In this document: positions 18,373-27,145 of the stretch, piece after piece
How positions within the stretch are numbered: position 1 is the first letter of the stretch
How the letters are laid out: every line of letters begins with the position of its first letter
Source: Vibrio sp. 16
GTDB lineage: Bacteria > Pseudomonadota > Gammaproteobacteria > Enterobacterales > Vibrionaceae
Direction of reading: 5' to 3'
NCBI RefSeq assembly: GCF_963681195.1
Contig: NZ_OY808998.1
Coordinates: forward strand, 930,001-994,000
DNA length: 64,000 nucleotides
Position numbers and translations under genes: made by a program
Notes under the pieces: generated by a model
Seen by the model: only the letters and a program-made list of their open reading frames with translations
What the model was told of the DNA's origin: nothing
Database searches by the model: none

Positions 18373-19068
18373 TGTATTGAGCGCCACCGAAATCTGTTTT
18401 CTCAACAAAGTATGCGGTATTTGAGAGCCGAACCCTCTTTCTAAGGCAAGGTCGATTAATTGCGCTTTGGTATGCGCGCCAAACTTTGCTCTTAACCGCG
18501 CGACATGACTTTCCAACGTTTTGATCGAAATGTTCATCACTTTTGCAATGTAGTTTGGCTTTTTCCCGTACAGTAGCAAGAACAGTGCTTCTGATTCTCG
18601 AGGAGAAAGTTTAAGAGGCAGCTCTGTTTGCGGGCTCTTTAACGACAGCATTGAGTCGTCTGATAATCCCGTTGCACGACATATCCAGTGCCCGACCTCC
18701 AAAATTGCCGTGTCTGACAAATCTTGCCCATAAAATATCGACCCTTGCACTTCACCCAGTTCGTTGTACCAAGGCGTTTTGATAAAAATATGAGCTCGCC
18801 ACCGCCCATCCGGATAAGGATGGATATCGAGCACCTTTAGACTGGTGCGATGTTCCATTACATAGATGTCTTGGCTACGAAAATCTTCCGCACAGCGTGA
18901 TGTTGGACTGGGGATCTCATGATCGCTTAGACCGATACACTGATCAGGACTTTCCAAACCGACAAGTTGAGCGTAGGCAAGATTTGCGTAAACAAACACG
19001 GAGTTCTGGTCTTTGCATCCCCAGTATCCGGGTAACTGATTAAATAAGGAGACTAAATGCGGACTCAC
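18358..19068 (-). CDS. PAS-LuxR family transcriptional regulator
   Basis: A 236-residue DNA-binding regulator. Residues ~5-120 form a PAS-like domain (LPGYWGCKDQNSVFVYANLAYAQLVG and the YNELGEVQGSIFYGQDLS edge). Residues ~150-215 form a LuxR/FixJ helix-turn-helix: LSPRESEALFLLLYGKKPNYIAKVMNIS with the recognition helix SIKTLESHVARLRAKFG. Proteins of this layout are common in vibrios and act as sensor-regulators without a receiver domain; the ligand and targets are unknown. It stands alone and no target operon adjoins it. Confidence 0.85.
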   Translation of the reverse strand: MSPHLVSLFNQLPGYWGCKDQNSVFVYANLAYAQLVGLESPDQCIGLSDHEIPSPTSRCAEDFRSQDIYVMEHRTSLKVLDIHPYPDGRWRAHIFIKTPWYNELGEVQGSIFYGQDLSDTAILEVGHWICRATGLSDDSMLSLKSPQTELPLKLSPRESEALFLLLYGKKPNYIAKVMNISIKTLESHVARLRAKFGAHTKAQLIDLALERGFGSQIPHTLLRKQISVALNTEYAA

Positions 19069-19130
19069 TTCTTATATGCACCTCATAGAGCAACCCTGAG
19101 ATTCTAGCTTAAGGCCCTGTTGCTAAGGAA

Positions 19131-19160
19131 TAAAAAATGCCAGACACAGAGTGACTGGCA
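19131..19160 (-). terminator. Minus-strand hairpin terminator upstream of the LuxR gene
   Basis: TGCCAG (19138-19143) pairs with CTGGCA (19155-19160), loop of 11 bases; on the minus strand it is followed by TTTTTTATT. It would insulate the LuxR gene from upstream reading or end a short transcript. Confidence 0.5.
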
Positions 19161-19337
19161 AACACAAGATGACTCTTGTCGACGTGTAGAAGAGGTTCTA
19201 TTACCAATATTAGCTGGAATAGACGTATCAATAGATACCGAGCGACCTAAAAACCGTTTCTGTAATTGGCGGAATATTTCGCTAGCACAGATTTGGCATT
19301 AGATTGACTCTATAGACATTTTACTTAGTACGCGGGA

Positions 19338-19418
19338 ACAAAAAAGGGGGGAAATCCCCCCCTTTACTCAAACACGAGTAAGGGGGGAAATCCCCCCCTT
19401 ACTCGTGTTTGAGTAAAG
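19338..19418 (-). terminator. Nested palindromic double terminator
   Basis: GGGGGG-AAAT-CCCCCCC occurs twice (19346-19362 and 19382-19398). The second copy is enclosed by a further 20-bp perfect inverted repeat: CTTTACTCAAACACGAGTAA at 19362-19381 and its reverse complement at 19399-19418, giving a stem of 26 bp with a 4-5 base loop. Read on the minus strand, the large hairpin comes first, then the simple G/C hairpin followed by TTTTTT. The two structures share the CTTT/AAAG border. It lies 4 bases beyond the stop of the PEGA-FGE gene. Confidence 0.85.
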
Positions 19419-19422
19419 TGCG

Positions 19423-21249
19423 TTAGTTTAATTCACGCACAACTCGGAAGCCGAGGTAGTTAGATGCGGTAAATGTTGAAAGAATCAACTGCTGATCGGC
19501 GGCGGCCATTTCAGGTGAGAAGTTCCATGCACCACCTTTGGCTATACCACTTGAGCCGTTGGTCCATTGCCATACGTTGCCCACTGCATCGTACATACCC
19601 AGTTTGTTTGGCGCGAATGCACTGACTGGTGCAGTACTCACATTAGACCAAGGAGTTCCACTCCAGCCGGTGTTTGCCTTACCGGTTTCGAATGTGTTGC
19701 CCCACCAGTATTTGGTTTGGCTTCCGGCTCGAGCTGCAATTTCCCACTCTTGTGCCGTTGGCAGACGATATTTGGCTCCCGTCTGTTTACTTAGCCACTT
19801 GGCATAGGATTTCGCGTCATTCTGGCTAACACATACCACCGGTGAGTTCGGGTACTGTTTAAAGCCAGGATTTTTCCAACTGCTTTTTGACAGTGGCGTT
19901 ACCTCGCCATCAATCAATGCAGTACAGGTGTTTTTCAGCTCCGCATCCGTTTTATAGTTGGTTTGTTCGACAAAAAACTTAAACTGATTAACAGTAACAG
20001 GCGTTGCACCGATACCGAAAGCATGATCAAGGTTAACGCGCTCTGCTGCATTTTGACCGACAAGGTATTGGCCTTTCAATACGGTAATCATCTCTGGAGC
20101 TTTGGTGTCATTGGCGAGAGAGTCGGCAAACTTGTCTCCCGATCTCGGTTGATTGGTTCTCTCTTTTAGCTCAGCACGAATTGCGAAATCAGAGCCCACT
20201 TCAACACTTTTGCTGAATGGGTAGTAACCTTCTTTCTCAACTAAAATTGTATGTTCGCCAATAGGTAGCATGACCTCTACGGGGGTTGAACCGTAGGATA
20301 CACCATCAATCAAGACGTTATCATCGTACAAGTTTGAGCGAACTGACACGTTCACCCACGCCACTTCCTGTTGTACTGCCGCGTTATTGCCATTGCTTTG
20401 CCCTTTAGATAGGCAGTATTGCTTATCAAGATCAAGTAGGCGGCAAGCGGTACTTTTATCTGGACGAGACTCCATTTCGACGTCCATCAAGCTCCTGTAA
20501 CGCATTCCATCTTGGAAGCCGCTTTCAAGCGTTTGATGATCGAGAACGTGGATGTTGATAGACGCTTTGTGCAGGTTAGCTTTTACAACATTGGTCTCAG
20601 AAAGTTTCTCTAATAGTGACAAGCGAAACTCTTTGACGGCTTTTTGCAGCGCCAGTTCTTTGGTTTGGCTTTCACATTGAGCAAATGTCATCGAGTCAGC
20701 ACAGCGGTTGGTGAAACTGACGGAAATCTTTTTATGTTGGTTTAGCTCTTGCGCCAAGCGTTCTGCACGAGCGCGATATTTGGCGGTTTCAAGGTTTTCA
20801 ATCAAACGCTTGATGGTTTTGATTTCTGCTTGCTTAGTGACAAGATCCGCTTCGAGCTCAGTAAGACGATGCTGCGCTGATAGCGTTTGATCTTGATTGT
20901 CTTTAACACTTTGCCACGCATTTTGGTAGGCGGCTTGAGAAGCGGCAATATCGATGTTGGGATCATTAATCATGCGCTCGTAGTCGCGCTTGAGTTTAAC
21001 TTTTGCATCCTCGAATTTTGCCGATAGAGTCGCAGCTTCAGCCTTGAGGCGCTTTATTTCACTCTGTTGCTGATTAACGAGCTCTTGTTGTCCATCCCTG
21101 AACTGCTCAAAAGTCACTAACTCCGAATGTTTAGTAAAAATCTGGTCATCGATTTCCATCAATGATGTTGGCGTTTCTTGTGCTTGAGCATACGACGCCA
21201 TCAAGGTCGGAGATAATGCTAGCAAAAGGGTCGAGAAACCGAATCGCAT
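19423..21249 (-). CDS. Secreted coiled-coil / PEGA / FGE-sulfatase-domain protein
   Basis: A 608-residue exported protein (signal peptide to ...SYAQA). Residues ~35-175 are coiled coil; ~175-290 hold two Cys pairs (CADSMTFAQC and TACRLLDLDKQYC); ~295-365 is a PEGA-type beta domain (DDNVLIDGVSYGSTPVEVML); ~380-606 is an FGE-sulfatase (SUMF1-like) domain with YRLPTAQEWEIAARAG, GNVWQWTNG, KGGAW and LGFRVVREL. The C-terminal domain lacks the Cys pair that makes true formylglycine-generating enzyme catalytic, so it is more likely a binding or structural module. It shares everything except the FGE domain with the next gene. Function unknown. Confidence 0.82.
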   Translation of the reverse strand: MRFGFSTLLLALSPTLMASYAQAQETPTSLMEIDDQIFTKHSELVTFEQFRDGQQELVNQQQSEIKRLKAEAATLSAKFEDAKVKLKRDYERMINDPNIDIAASQAAYQNAWQSVKDNQDQTLSAQHRLTELEADLVTKQAEIKTIKRLIENLETAKYRARAERLAQELNQHKKISVSFTNRCADSMTFAQCESQTKELALQKAVKEFRLSLLEKLSETNVVKANLHKASINIHVLDHQTLESGFQDGMRYRSLMDVEMESRPDKSTACRLLDLDKQYCLSKGQSNGNNAAVQQEVAWVNVSVRSNLYDDNVLIDGVSYGSTPVEVMLPIGEHTILVEKEGYYPFSKSVEVGSDFAIRAELKERTNQPRSGDKFADSLANDTKAPEMITVLKGQYLVGQNAAERVNLDHAFGIGATPVTVNQFKFFVEQTNYKTDAELKNTCTALIDGEVTPLSKSSWKNPGFKQYPNSPVVCVSQNDAKSYAKWLSKQTGAKYRLPTAQEWEIAARAGSQTKYWWGNTFETGKANTGWSGTPWSNVSTAPVSAFAPNKLGMYDAVGNVWQWTNGSSGIAKGGAWNFSPEMAAADQQLILSTFTASNYLGFRVVRELN

Positions 21250-21300
21250 TGTCTTTCTTCTACATCCAAAAAATTAAGTTAATTGGCTCATTCTAAACGA

Positions 21301-21359
21301 AAACGCCACTTTGGTCTCAAATTATCATTAGATAACTGAGAATCAAAGTGGCGTTTTTA
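21301..21359 (-). terminator. Long stem-loop after the coiled-coil/PEGA gene
   Basis: AAAACGCCACTTTG (21301-21314) pairs with CAAAGTGGCGTTTT (21345-21358); the interior holds a second small pairing, TCTCA with TGAGA. On the minus strand a TTTT tract ends the stem. It separates the two paralogous genes. Confidence 0.75.
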
Positions 21360-21396
21360 CTCATCTTTGTGAATTGTGTTGGTCTTTTACTCAATA

Positions 21397-22491
21397 TTAT
21401 CCGTTAGGACGCAGTTTCACCCACACAGTATCGTTCGAGTTGATGGTAATGATCCGATTGTAGGATTGGAAACCGTTCTTCGATACAGTCACTTGGTGCT
21501 GACCTTTTGGTAGGACGACTTCAACTGGTGTGCTGCCGTAACTGATGCCGTTGATGGTCACAGAATCGTCGTATTGGTCAGAGCGAACAGTCACGTTTAC
21601 CCAACTCTTGTCGATTTTCTTATCCTTTTTCTTAGCGTTTTTAAGGCAGTATCGAGTAGAGACGTTAAGTAGCTTACACGCTGTGCTCTTGTCCGGGCGA
21701 GCGCGCAGCTGAGCTTGGATTTGGGTAAAGTACTGATTCGTGCCTTCAAAGCTTGAACGGATCACTTGAGACTCTTGCACGATGACATTGAGCTGAACAT
21801 CTTTAGCGTTTTCTTTCGCTGTGTGGGACTCAGTAACACCATCAAGCAGCTGTGATTTGAAAATCTTTACGGCTTTTTGCTTAGTAAGGTATTGACCTTG
21901 GTTTGAACACTCACCCAACGTCATGGTCGCCGAACAGGTTGTTGTGTAACTTGTCTCAAGCACACTGCTGTCACGCAGTTCACGATCTAAACGTTTGACA
22001 CGCGCGTCTACCTTTTGCTCTTTCAAGTATGAAAATTCAGATTTCAAACGGGCGTGTTTTTGATTGATAGAAGCTACGCGCATTTCGCTCTCGACGATCG
22101 CTTGTCTATTCTCAAGCTGTGCTTGCTGGGTCTCTTTTACCGCAGCCCATGATTGGCGGTACTCATTTTGGTACGACGCTAAGTCCAAACCTGGGTCTTC
22201 AAGCAATCGGGTATATTGCGTATCCAGAGCGGCTTTTGCGCGGTCTCGTTTCACGATCAGCTCTTGCTCTGCACGCTTCAAGCGATTTTTTTCACTTTGT
22301 AGCTGTCTTAACTGTTCTGTTTCCGCACTGACTTCATTGGTCACGGAATCAAGTTCAGATTCTTTTTGCTTTATCTTGATTTCTATTGCGGCAACAGGGT
22401 CTGACGGGGCAGATTCTTCCGCAAATGTTGAAGTCGAAACCCAAAAAGGGGTTAGCGCTAGTAGAAGCGCTGGGAGGCGACGTTTGTTCAT
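21397..22491 (-). CDS. Secreted coiled-coil / PEGA protein, paralogue of the neighbour
   Basis: A 364-residue exported protein. The ATG at 22491 is preceded by CAGGGA and begins the signal peptide MNKRRLPALLLALTPFWVS; an ATG at 22506 would add five residues. Residues ~35-170 are heptad-rich coiled coil; then come Cys pairs CSATMTLGEC and TACKLLNVSTRYC, and a C-terminal PEGA domain (DDSVTINGISYGSTPVEVVL). The match to the adjacent gene runs through every one of these blocks, e.g. RPDKSTAC in both, so the pair arose by duplication, one copy gaining or losing the FGE domain. Role unknown; a periplasmic or envelope scaffold is a guess from domain type. Confidence 0.8.
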   Translation of the reverse strand: MNKRRLPALLLALTPFWVSTSTFAEESAPSDPVAAIEIKIKQKESELDSVTNEVSAETEQLRQLQSEKNRLKRAEQELIVKRDRAKAALDTQYTRLLEDPGLDLASYQNEYRQSWAAVKETQQAQLENRQAIVESEMRVASINQKHARLKSEFSYLKEQKVDARVKRLDRELRDSSVLETSYTTTCSATMTLGECSNQGQYLTKQKAVKIFKSQLLDGVTESHTAKENAKDVQLNVIVQESQVIRSSFEGTNQYFTQIQAQLRARPDKSTACKLLNVSTRYCLKNAKKKDKKIDKSWVNVTVRSDQYDDSVTINGISYGSTPVEVVLPKGQHQVTVSKNGFQSYNRIITINSNDTVWVKLRPNG

Positions 22492-23002
22492 AAGTCCCTG
22501 CAACATATAATGTTTAATACACTAATCTCAAAACTCAGTCTGCTTTATGGGGTGTGAATGTTGAATAGACAACCACAGCCAGCGGACAGATAGATGTTTA
22601 AGACAAACAATTGACACTCCTTTGCACGTTTGCCTTTCAGAGATATCGATTCGTCCTTTTTAGCACTCTTGGCTAAACTCAGCCTGCGATTCTAACACAA
22701 GTTTCTAGAAAATCAGGAAAGTCGTCGAACCATTCTGTGAGTATTAAAGAAATATTCAAGTGGCAAATTCGAATCTGGAAATCAGTTAATGGATAGAAGG
22801 CACATTGACCGTAAATTATGTGCACTTGATCATTCTTCCCGTGAGGAAAATTTTGTTGATTTCTCTTCTAAGCCATCGATTTGCAAAGAAAAGAACGGCA
22901 AGGCTTTATGCGCCTGATTTGGTATTCGATGATAGGGATTTCGAATCTTCGCGATTTTGTTATACCATTTGCTTACTGACCGTCCTATTTGTGTGGTGTT
23001 CT
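22492..23002. other. Gene-free stretch ahead of the AraC-type regulator
   Basis: These 511 bases separate the divergent coiled-coil gene and the AraC-family gene. A plus-strand frame stays open from 22805 into the regulator but its N-terminal 66 residues are hydrophobic/basic noise without a ribosome-binding site and unlike AraC proteins, so I treat it as non-coding. No convincing promoter or operator was recognised. Confidence 0.45.
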
Positions 23003-23818
23003 ATGCATCTACCTCCTAAACCCCTCATCACGCTCGATGCTGCCAATAAGTTGTCACCTAAACCGGCAGAATTGGTGACTCTCCCTTCTTACATGGAGTG
23101 TCATGACCATAGCTACACGCAGATTGTGATAGGGCTAAAGGGACAAGCGGAATTTGAAGTCAATGGGCAGGGTAACTATGTTGGCCCCGGTCAAGGCTGC
23201 GTGGTGACTTCCGGATCAGGGCATGCATTTGGCGGGGTTGTCGGTCAATCCGATATCTTGGTTCTCAATATGCCTATAGCGAGTGATGACGACCCATTAA
23301 TGCTTCAAAAGCTCAATGAACTCAATGATCGTGACACTTACTTTCAACTCGATGGTCAGATTCAAAAGCTCATCCAGATGCTGGTGCTAGAGATGCAGTC
23401 CAGTCCTGAGGATCTGCTGCTAAGCCGTGCTTGCAATGACACGGTAATTGCATTGCTGCATCGCCACATGTCTTCATTTGAAACGTTGCGAAAAGAGTCC
23501 CGTTTTGATCTCGATGCGATTGACCGCTACATCGAGCAGCATTTGAGCCAGAAAATCAGCGTCGCTCAGTTAGCGGGCAGTGTCTTCCTCGGTGAAAGTC
23601 AGTTTCACAATCTGTTCAAAGAACAAATGGGGATTACGCCACATCAGTATGTGTTAAGCAAACGCATTGATATGGCGAAACAGCTTATTGCGCAAGGTAA
23701 CCTATCACTTGGGCAAGTGGCAGAGCTTACGGGGTTCTCGGGACAAAGTACCTTCACGCACACTTTTTCTCGTCTTCAAGGCATTTCACCTTCAGCCTAT
23801 AAGAAAAGAATTGGTTAA
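23003..23818 (+). CDS. putR: AraC-family regulator, probable proline-utilisation activator PutR
   Basis: A 271-residue regulator with an N-terminal cupin-type sensing domain (SYMECHDHSYTQIVIGLKG, GPGQGCVVTSGSGHAF) and a C-terminal AraC domain with both helix-turn-helix units (KISVAQLAGSVFLGESQFHNLFK and LSLGQVAELTGFSGQSTFTHTF). The ATG at 23003 is chosen because the cupin domain follows directly; the ribosome-binding site is weak. It lies 187 bases before putA in the same direction. A regulator called PutR that co-activates putAP with CRP is known in V. vulnificus; identity here is from position and family, not from a direct comparison. Confidence 0.7.
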   Translation: MHLPPKPLITLDAANKLSPKPAELVTLPSYMECHDHSYTQIVIGLKGQAEFEVNGQGNYVGPGQGCVVTSGSGHAFGGVVGQSDILVLNMPIASDDDPLMLQKLNELNDRDTYFQLDGQIQKLIQMLVLEMQSSPEDLLLSRACNDTVIALLHRHMSSFETLRKESRFDLDAIDRYIEQHLSQKISVAQLAGSVFLGESQFHNLFKEQMGITPHQYVLSKRIDMAKQLIAQGNLSLGQVAELTGFSGQSTFTHTFSRLQGISPSAYKKRIG

Positions 23819-23887
23819 AACTGCAAGCACAAACCGAATATAATATTGCTTAATTTGGTGTGATTCTGTTTTTGTTTTGTTAAAAAA

Positions 23888-23945
23888 CAGAGTTTTTAGC
23901 AAAAAGCTCGGAGTTTTTGACAAGTATTCCTCTCACGCTCAAAAT
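23888..23945 (+). promoter_or_regulatory. Candidate putA promoter with direct-repeat operator
   Basis: TTGACA at 23917-23922 and CAAAAT at 23940-23945 are 17 bases apart. The octamer GAGTTTTT occurs at 23890-23897 and again at 23911-23918, 21 bases apart, so the second copy overlaps the -35 box. AraC-family activators commonly bind such in-phase direct repeats. Upstream, GGTGTGATTCTG (~23856) is a possible CRP half-site. Confidence 0.4.
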
Positions 23946-24005
23946 ACACTGCATGCCATTGTAGGAAACCTGATCGATTGTCAGGTGTGAGATTGAGGAA
24001 AACGC

Positions 24006-27000
24006 ATGTTTACAGCAACTGATGTGTTGAACACTGAGTTTGTCGAGCAGCCGCTTGAGAAGCTTTGGTCACTGATCTCGCCACTTTATATGGTGGACGA
24101 ATCACAATGGCTAGAACAACTGTTGCCTTTGGCGATGCCAACTGACGCTGAGAAAGCGCAAATTACCCAAAAAACCACTGAGTTGATTGAAGCGATTCGT
24201 GCTGATAAAAAGTCGATTCAAATGATCGACGCACTGCTGCTTGAATACAGCCTTGATACTCAGGAAGGCATTTTGTTGATGTGTCTGGCAGAAGCCTTAA
24301 TGCGTATTCCGGATGCGGCTACGGCGGATGCGTTGATTCGCGACAAGCTGACAGTGGCGGACTGGAAATCTCACCTGAAGAATTCAGATTCGGTCTTTGT
24401 GAATGCCTCGACTTGGGGTTTGATGCTAACCGGTAAAGTGGTTGGTCTTTCTGAGGGGGAAGCTCAAAGCCCGGTAAGTGCGGTTAATCGCCTAGTCAAC
24501 AAAATGTCTGAGCCCGTGATTCGCAAAGCTATGCATCAAGCCATGAAAGTGATGGGACATCAGTTTGTTCTTGGTCGCAGCATTGCAGAAGCGCAGAAAA
24601 ATGGACGTTCGAATCGCGACCGAGGTTTTACCTACTCATACGACATGCTCGGTGAAGCGGCATTGACGACCGCTGATGCGAATAAGTACTTCAAAGACTA
24701 CTTAATGGCCATCGAAGCCGTTGGTCGCGACAAGTACGGCCTTGAAACAAGCCCTGCGCCTTCGGTATCAATTAAGCTCTCTGCGCTGCACCCGCGTTAT
24801 GAAGTCGCGAATGAAGAGCGTGTTCTCACTGAGTTGTACGATACGTTACAACAACTCCTTAGCCGAGCGGTTGAGCTAGATGTCGCAATCACGATTGACG
24901 CAGAAGAAGCGGATCGTTTGGAGTTATCTCTTAAACTGTTCGAGAAAGTGTATCGCAGCGAACTGGTCAAAGGCTGGGGTAAGTTTGGCTTGGTGGTTCA
25001 AGCGTACTCAAAACGTGCATTACCGGTGTTAGTCTGGTTAAACGGACTGGCGAAAGAGCAGGGCGATCAAATTCCACTTCGTCTAGTGAAAGGTGCCTAC
25101 TGGGATAGTGAGATCAAATGGTCACAGCAAGCCGGTTACGCAAACTATCCGGTATACACGCGTAAAGAAGCGACCGACGTGGCGTATTTAGCCTGTGCTA
25201 AGTTTCTTTTAAGCGACAATGTACGTGGCAATATTTTCCCACAATTTGCTAGCCACAACGCTCAGACAGTAACGTCTATCGCGGTTATGGCTAAACACAA
25301 AGATTTTGAGTTCCAACGTTTACACGGTATGGGCGATTCGCTCTACAACCATGCGATGGAAGCTTATCAGCAGTCAGTTCGTATCTATGCACCTGTGGGC
25401 AGCCACAAAGATTTACTGCCTTACTTGGTTCGCCGACTGCTAGAAAACGGTGCCAACAGCTCCTTTGTTCATCGTCTTGTGGATGCAAGATGTCCTGTCG
25501 AGTCGTTAACGCAACACCCTGTGGATATGCTAAAAGCATTCGATACCCTGAACAATACGCAAATTCCACTGCCCCCTGCAGTTTTCCCTGAGCGCAAGAA
25601 CTCAATTGGCGTCAACGTTGATATTGAGAGTGAAGCGAAACCGTTTGAAGCGGAAGTCGAGCGCTTCCTAGATAAGCAATGGCAGGCGGCTCCTGTCATC
25701 AATGGTCACGATTATGCCGAAAGCATGATCAAGGAAAACATCAATGTAGAGCTTGTCAAAGCACCTTACGATCGCCGAATTGAAGTTGGTCAGGTTGCCT
25801 TTGCAAACCTTGATCATGTTTCCGAAGCGATTGAAGGAGCACAAGCTGCATTTGAAGCTTGGCAAACGACGTCGCCGCAACAGCGTGGTGAAAAATTAGA
25901 TAAGCTGGCGGATTTGCTTGAGGAACATCTCGCGGAGTTGGTGGCACTTTGTCATCAGGAAGCAGGAAAAACCATCCATGACAGCATCGACGAAGTTCGT
26001 GAGGCGGTGGATTTCTGTCGCTACTACGCGAAACAGGTCGACGCGTTGGCGGCATTATCTATTACAGGCTTTGATGGTGAAACTCGCCAAGTTTCACGTC
26101 AAGGACGCGGTGTGTTTGTCTGCATCAGCCCTTGGAACTTCCCTCTGGCTATTTTCCTTGGCCAAGTGACGGCCGCGTTAGTCGCGGGTAATACTGTCGT
26201 TGCCAAGCCTGCGGAACAAACGAGTCTGATTGCCGCTCGCGCTGTGGCGCTAATGCATGAAGCCGGATTCCCTGCGGTCACTGTTCAGCTATTGACGGGC
26301 CGCGGTGCTGAAATTGGCTCTGCACTTACTTCTCACCCTGCGATAGCTGGTGTGGCGTTTACTGGCTCAACGGCAACCGCTCAGCGCATTAACCAAACGT
26401 TAGCCCAGCGTGATGCGGCGCCAGTTCCGTTTATTGCTGAAACTGGCGGTCAGAACGCGATGATCGTCGACAGTACGGCGCTGCCTGAGCAGGTAGTCCG
26501 TGATGTAATTCGCTCTGCGTTTGCATCGGCAGGTCAACGTTGTAGTGCTCTTCGTGTTCTGTATGTTCAAGAGGACATTGCGGATCGCATTATTGCCCTA
26601 ATCCAAGGTGCGATGCAGGAACTTTCGGTCGGTAAGCCTTACCTTCACTCTACAGATGTGGGCCCTGTGATCGACGCAACGGCCAAAGCGAAGTTGACTA
26701 AGCACATCGAACTGATGCTAGCAACGGAAAAGAAAGTCGCTCAGCTAGCGCTTTCAGAAGAGCATGAGCATGGCGATTTTGTCGCGCCGAGTGCCTTTGA
26801 AATCCGTGATATCTCTTGCTTGAAAGAAGAGCAATTTGGTCCTATCTTGCACATCGTTCGCTTTAAAGCGAGTGAGCTGACGCAAGTTGTCGAGCAAATC
26901 AATCACACTGGATTTGGCTTGACGATGGGTATCCACAGCCGTAACGAGACGACTTATCGCTGGATTGAGAAGCACGCCCGAGTGGGTAACTGCTACATCA

Positions 27001-27125
27001 ACCGTGACCAAGTTGGCGCTGTTGTTGGTGTTCAACCATTCGGCGGCCAAGGGTTGTCAGGAACGGGGCCAAAAGCGGGTGGTCCGCATTACTTGTTCCG
27101 TTTCACGCAAGCAACCTTTTCTTAA
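24006..27125 (+). CDS. putA: Bifunctional proline dehydrogenase / P5C dehydrogenase PutA
   Basis: A 1039-residue membrane-associated flavoenzyme that oxidises proline to glutamate in two steps. The FAD-dependent proline dehydrogenase barrel covers ~180-500 (SIKLSALHPRYE, RLVKGAYWDSEIK, FASHNAQT). The NAD-dependent P5C dehydrogenase covers ~570-1035, with general base Glu812 (ETGGQNAM) and nucleophile Cys846 (GQRCSALR). It lacks the N-terminal ribbon-helix-helix domain of E. coli PutA, so it should not repress its own operon, which fits the separate AraC regulator. It also lacks the ~200-residue C-terminal domain of long PutAs, found instead in the next gene. Confidence 0.96.
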   Translation: MFTATDVLNTEFVEQPLEKLWSLISPLYMVDESQWLEQLLPLAMPTDAEKAQITQKTTELIEAIRADKKSIQMIDALLLEYSLDTQEGILLMCLAEALMRIPDAATADALIRDKLTVADWKSHLKNSDSVFVNASTWGLMLTGKVVGLSEGEAQSPVSAVNRLVNKMSEPVIRKAMHQAMKVMGHQFVLGRSIAEAQKNGRSNRDRGFTYSYDMLGEAALTTADANKYFKDYLMAIEAVGRDKYGLETSPAPSVSIKLSALHPRYEVANEERVLTELYDTLQQLLSRAVELDVAITIDAEEADRLELSLKLFEKVYRSELVKGWGKFGLVVQAYSKRALPVLVWLNGLAKEQGDQIPLRLVKGAYWDSEIKWSQQAGYANYPVYTRKEATDVAYLACAKFLLSDNVRGNIFPQFASHNAQTVTSIAVMAKHKDFEFQRLHGMGDSLYNHAMEAYQQSVRIYAPVGSHKDLLPYLVRRLLENGANSSFVHRLVDARCPVESLTQHPVDMLKAFDTLNNTQIPLPPAVFPERKNSIGVNVDIESEAKPFEAEVERFLDKQWQAAPVINGHDYAESMIKENINVELVKAPYDRRIEVGQVAFANLDHVSEAIEGAQAAFEAWQTTSPQQRGEKLDKLADLLEEHLAELVALCHQEAGKTIHDSIDEVREAVDFCRYYAKQVDALAALSITGFDGETRQVSRQGRGVFVCISPWNFPLAIFLGQVTAALVAGNTVVAKPAEQTSLIAARAVALMHEAGFPAVTVQLLTGRGAEIGSALTSHPAIAGVAFTGSTATAQRINQTLAQRDAAPVPFIAETGGQNAMIVDSTALPEQVVRDVIRSAFASAGQRCSALRVLYVQEDIADRIIALIQGAMQELSVGKPYLHSTDVGPVIDATAKAKLTKHIELMLATEKKVAQLALSEEHEHGDFVAPSAFEIRDISCLKEEQFGPILHIVRFKASELTQVVEQINHTGFGLTMGIHSRNETTYRWIEKHARVGNCYINRDQVGAVVGVQPFGGQGLSGTGPKAGGPHYLFRFTQATFS

Positions 27126-27145
27126 GTTCAGGCAGGAGAATAATT

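Larger units (their letters stand above)
19069..19422. other. Gene-free stretch between LuxR and PEGA-FGE genes
   Basis: It holds two separate minus-strand terminator structures (19131-19160 and the nested palindrome 19338-19418) with about 180 bases between them. A plus-strand ORF of 60 codons (19120-19302) has no ribosome-binding site and reads like noise. The LuxR gene promoter must lie in 19069-19130. Confidence 0.5.

Noticed and set aside
19120..19302. A 60-codon plus-strand ORF between the LuxR and PEGA-FGE genes
   Set aside because: No ribosome-binding site, no recognisable domain, unusual composition and a hairpin terminator on the other strand cover it; treated as non-coding.
19338..19418. 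CRISPR or other spaced repeat array
   Set aside because: Only two copies of a short G/C unit, explained by hairpin structure; no spacers of equal length and no cas genes.
19423..21249. True formylglycine-generating enzyme
   Set aside because: The C-terminal domain lacks the catalytic Cys pair and no sulfatase gene is nearby.
22805..23002. N-terminal extension of the AraC regulator from an upstream ATG
   Set aside because: The extra 66 residues are basic/hydrophobic and unlike AraC N-termini, with no ribosome-binding site; ATG 23003 precedes the cupin domain directly.
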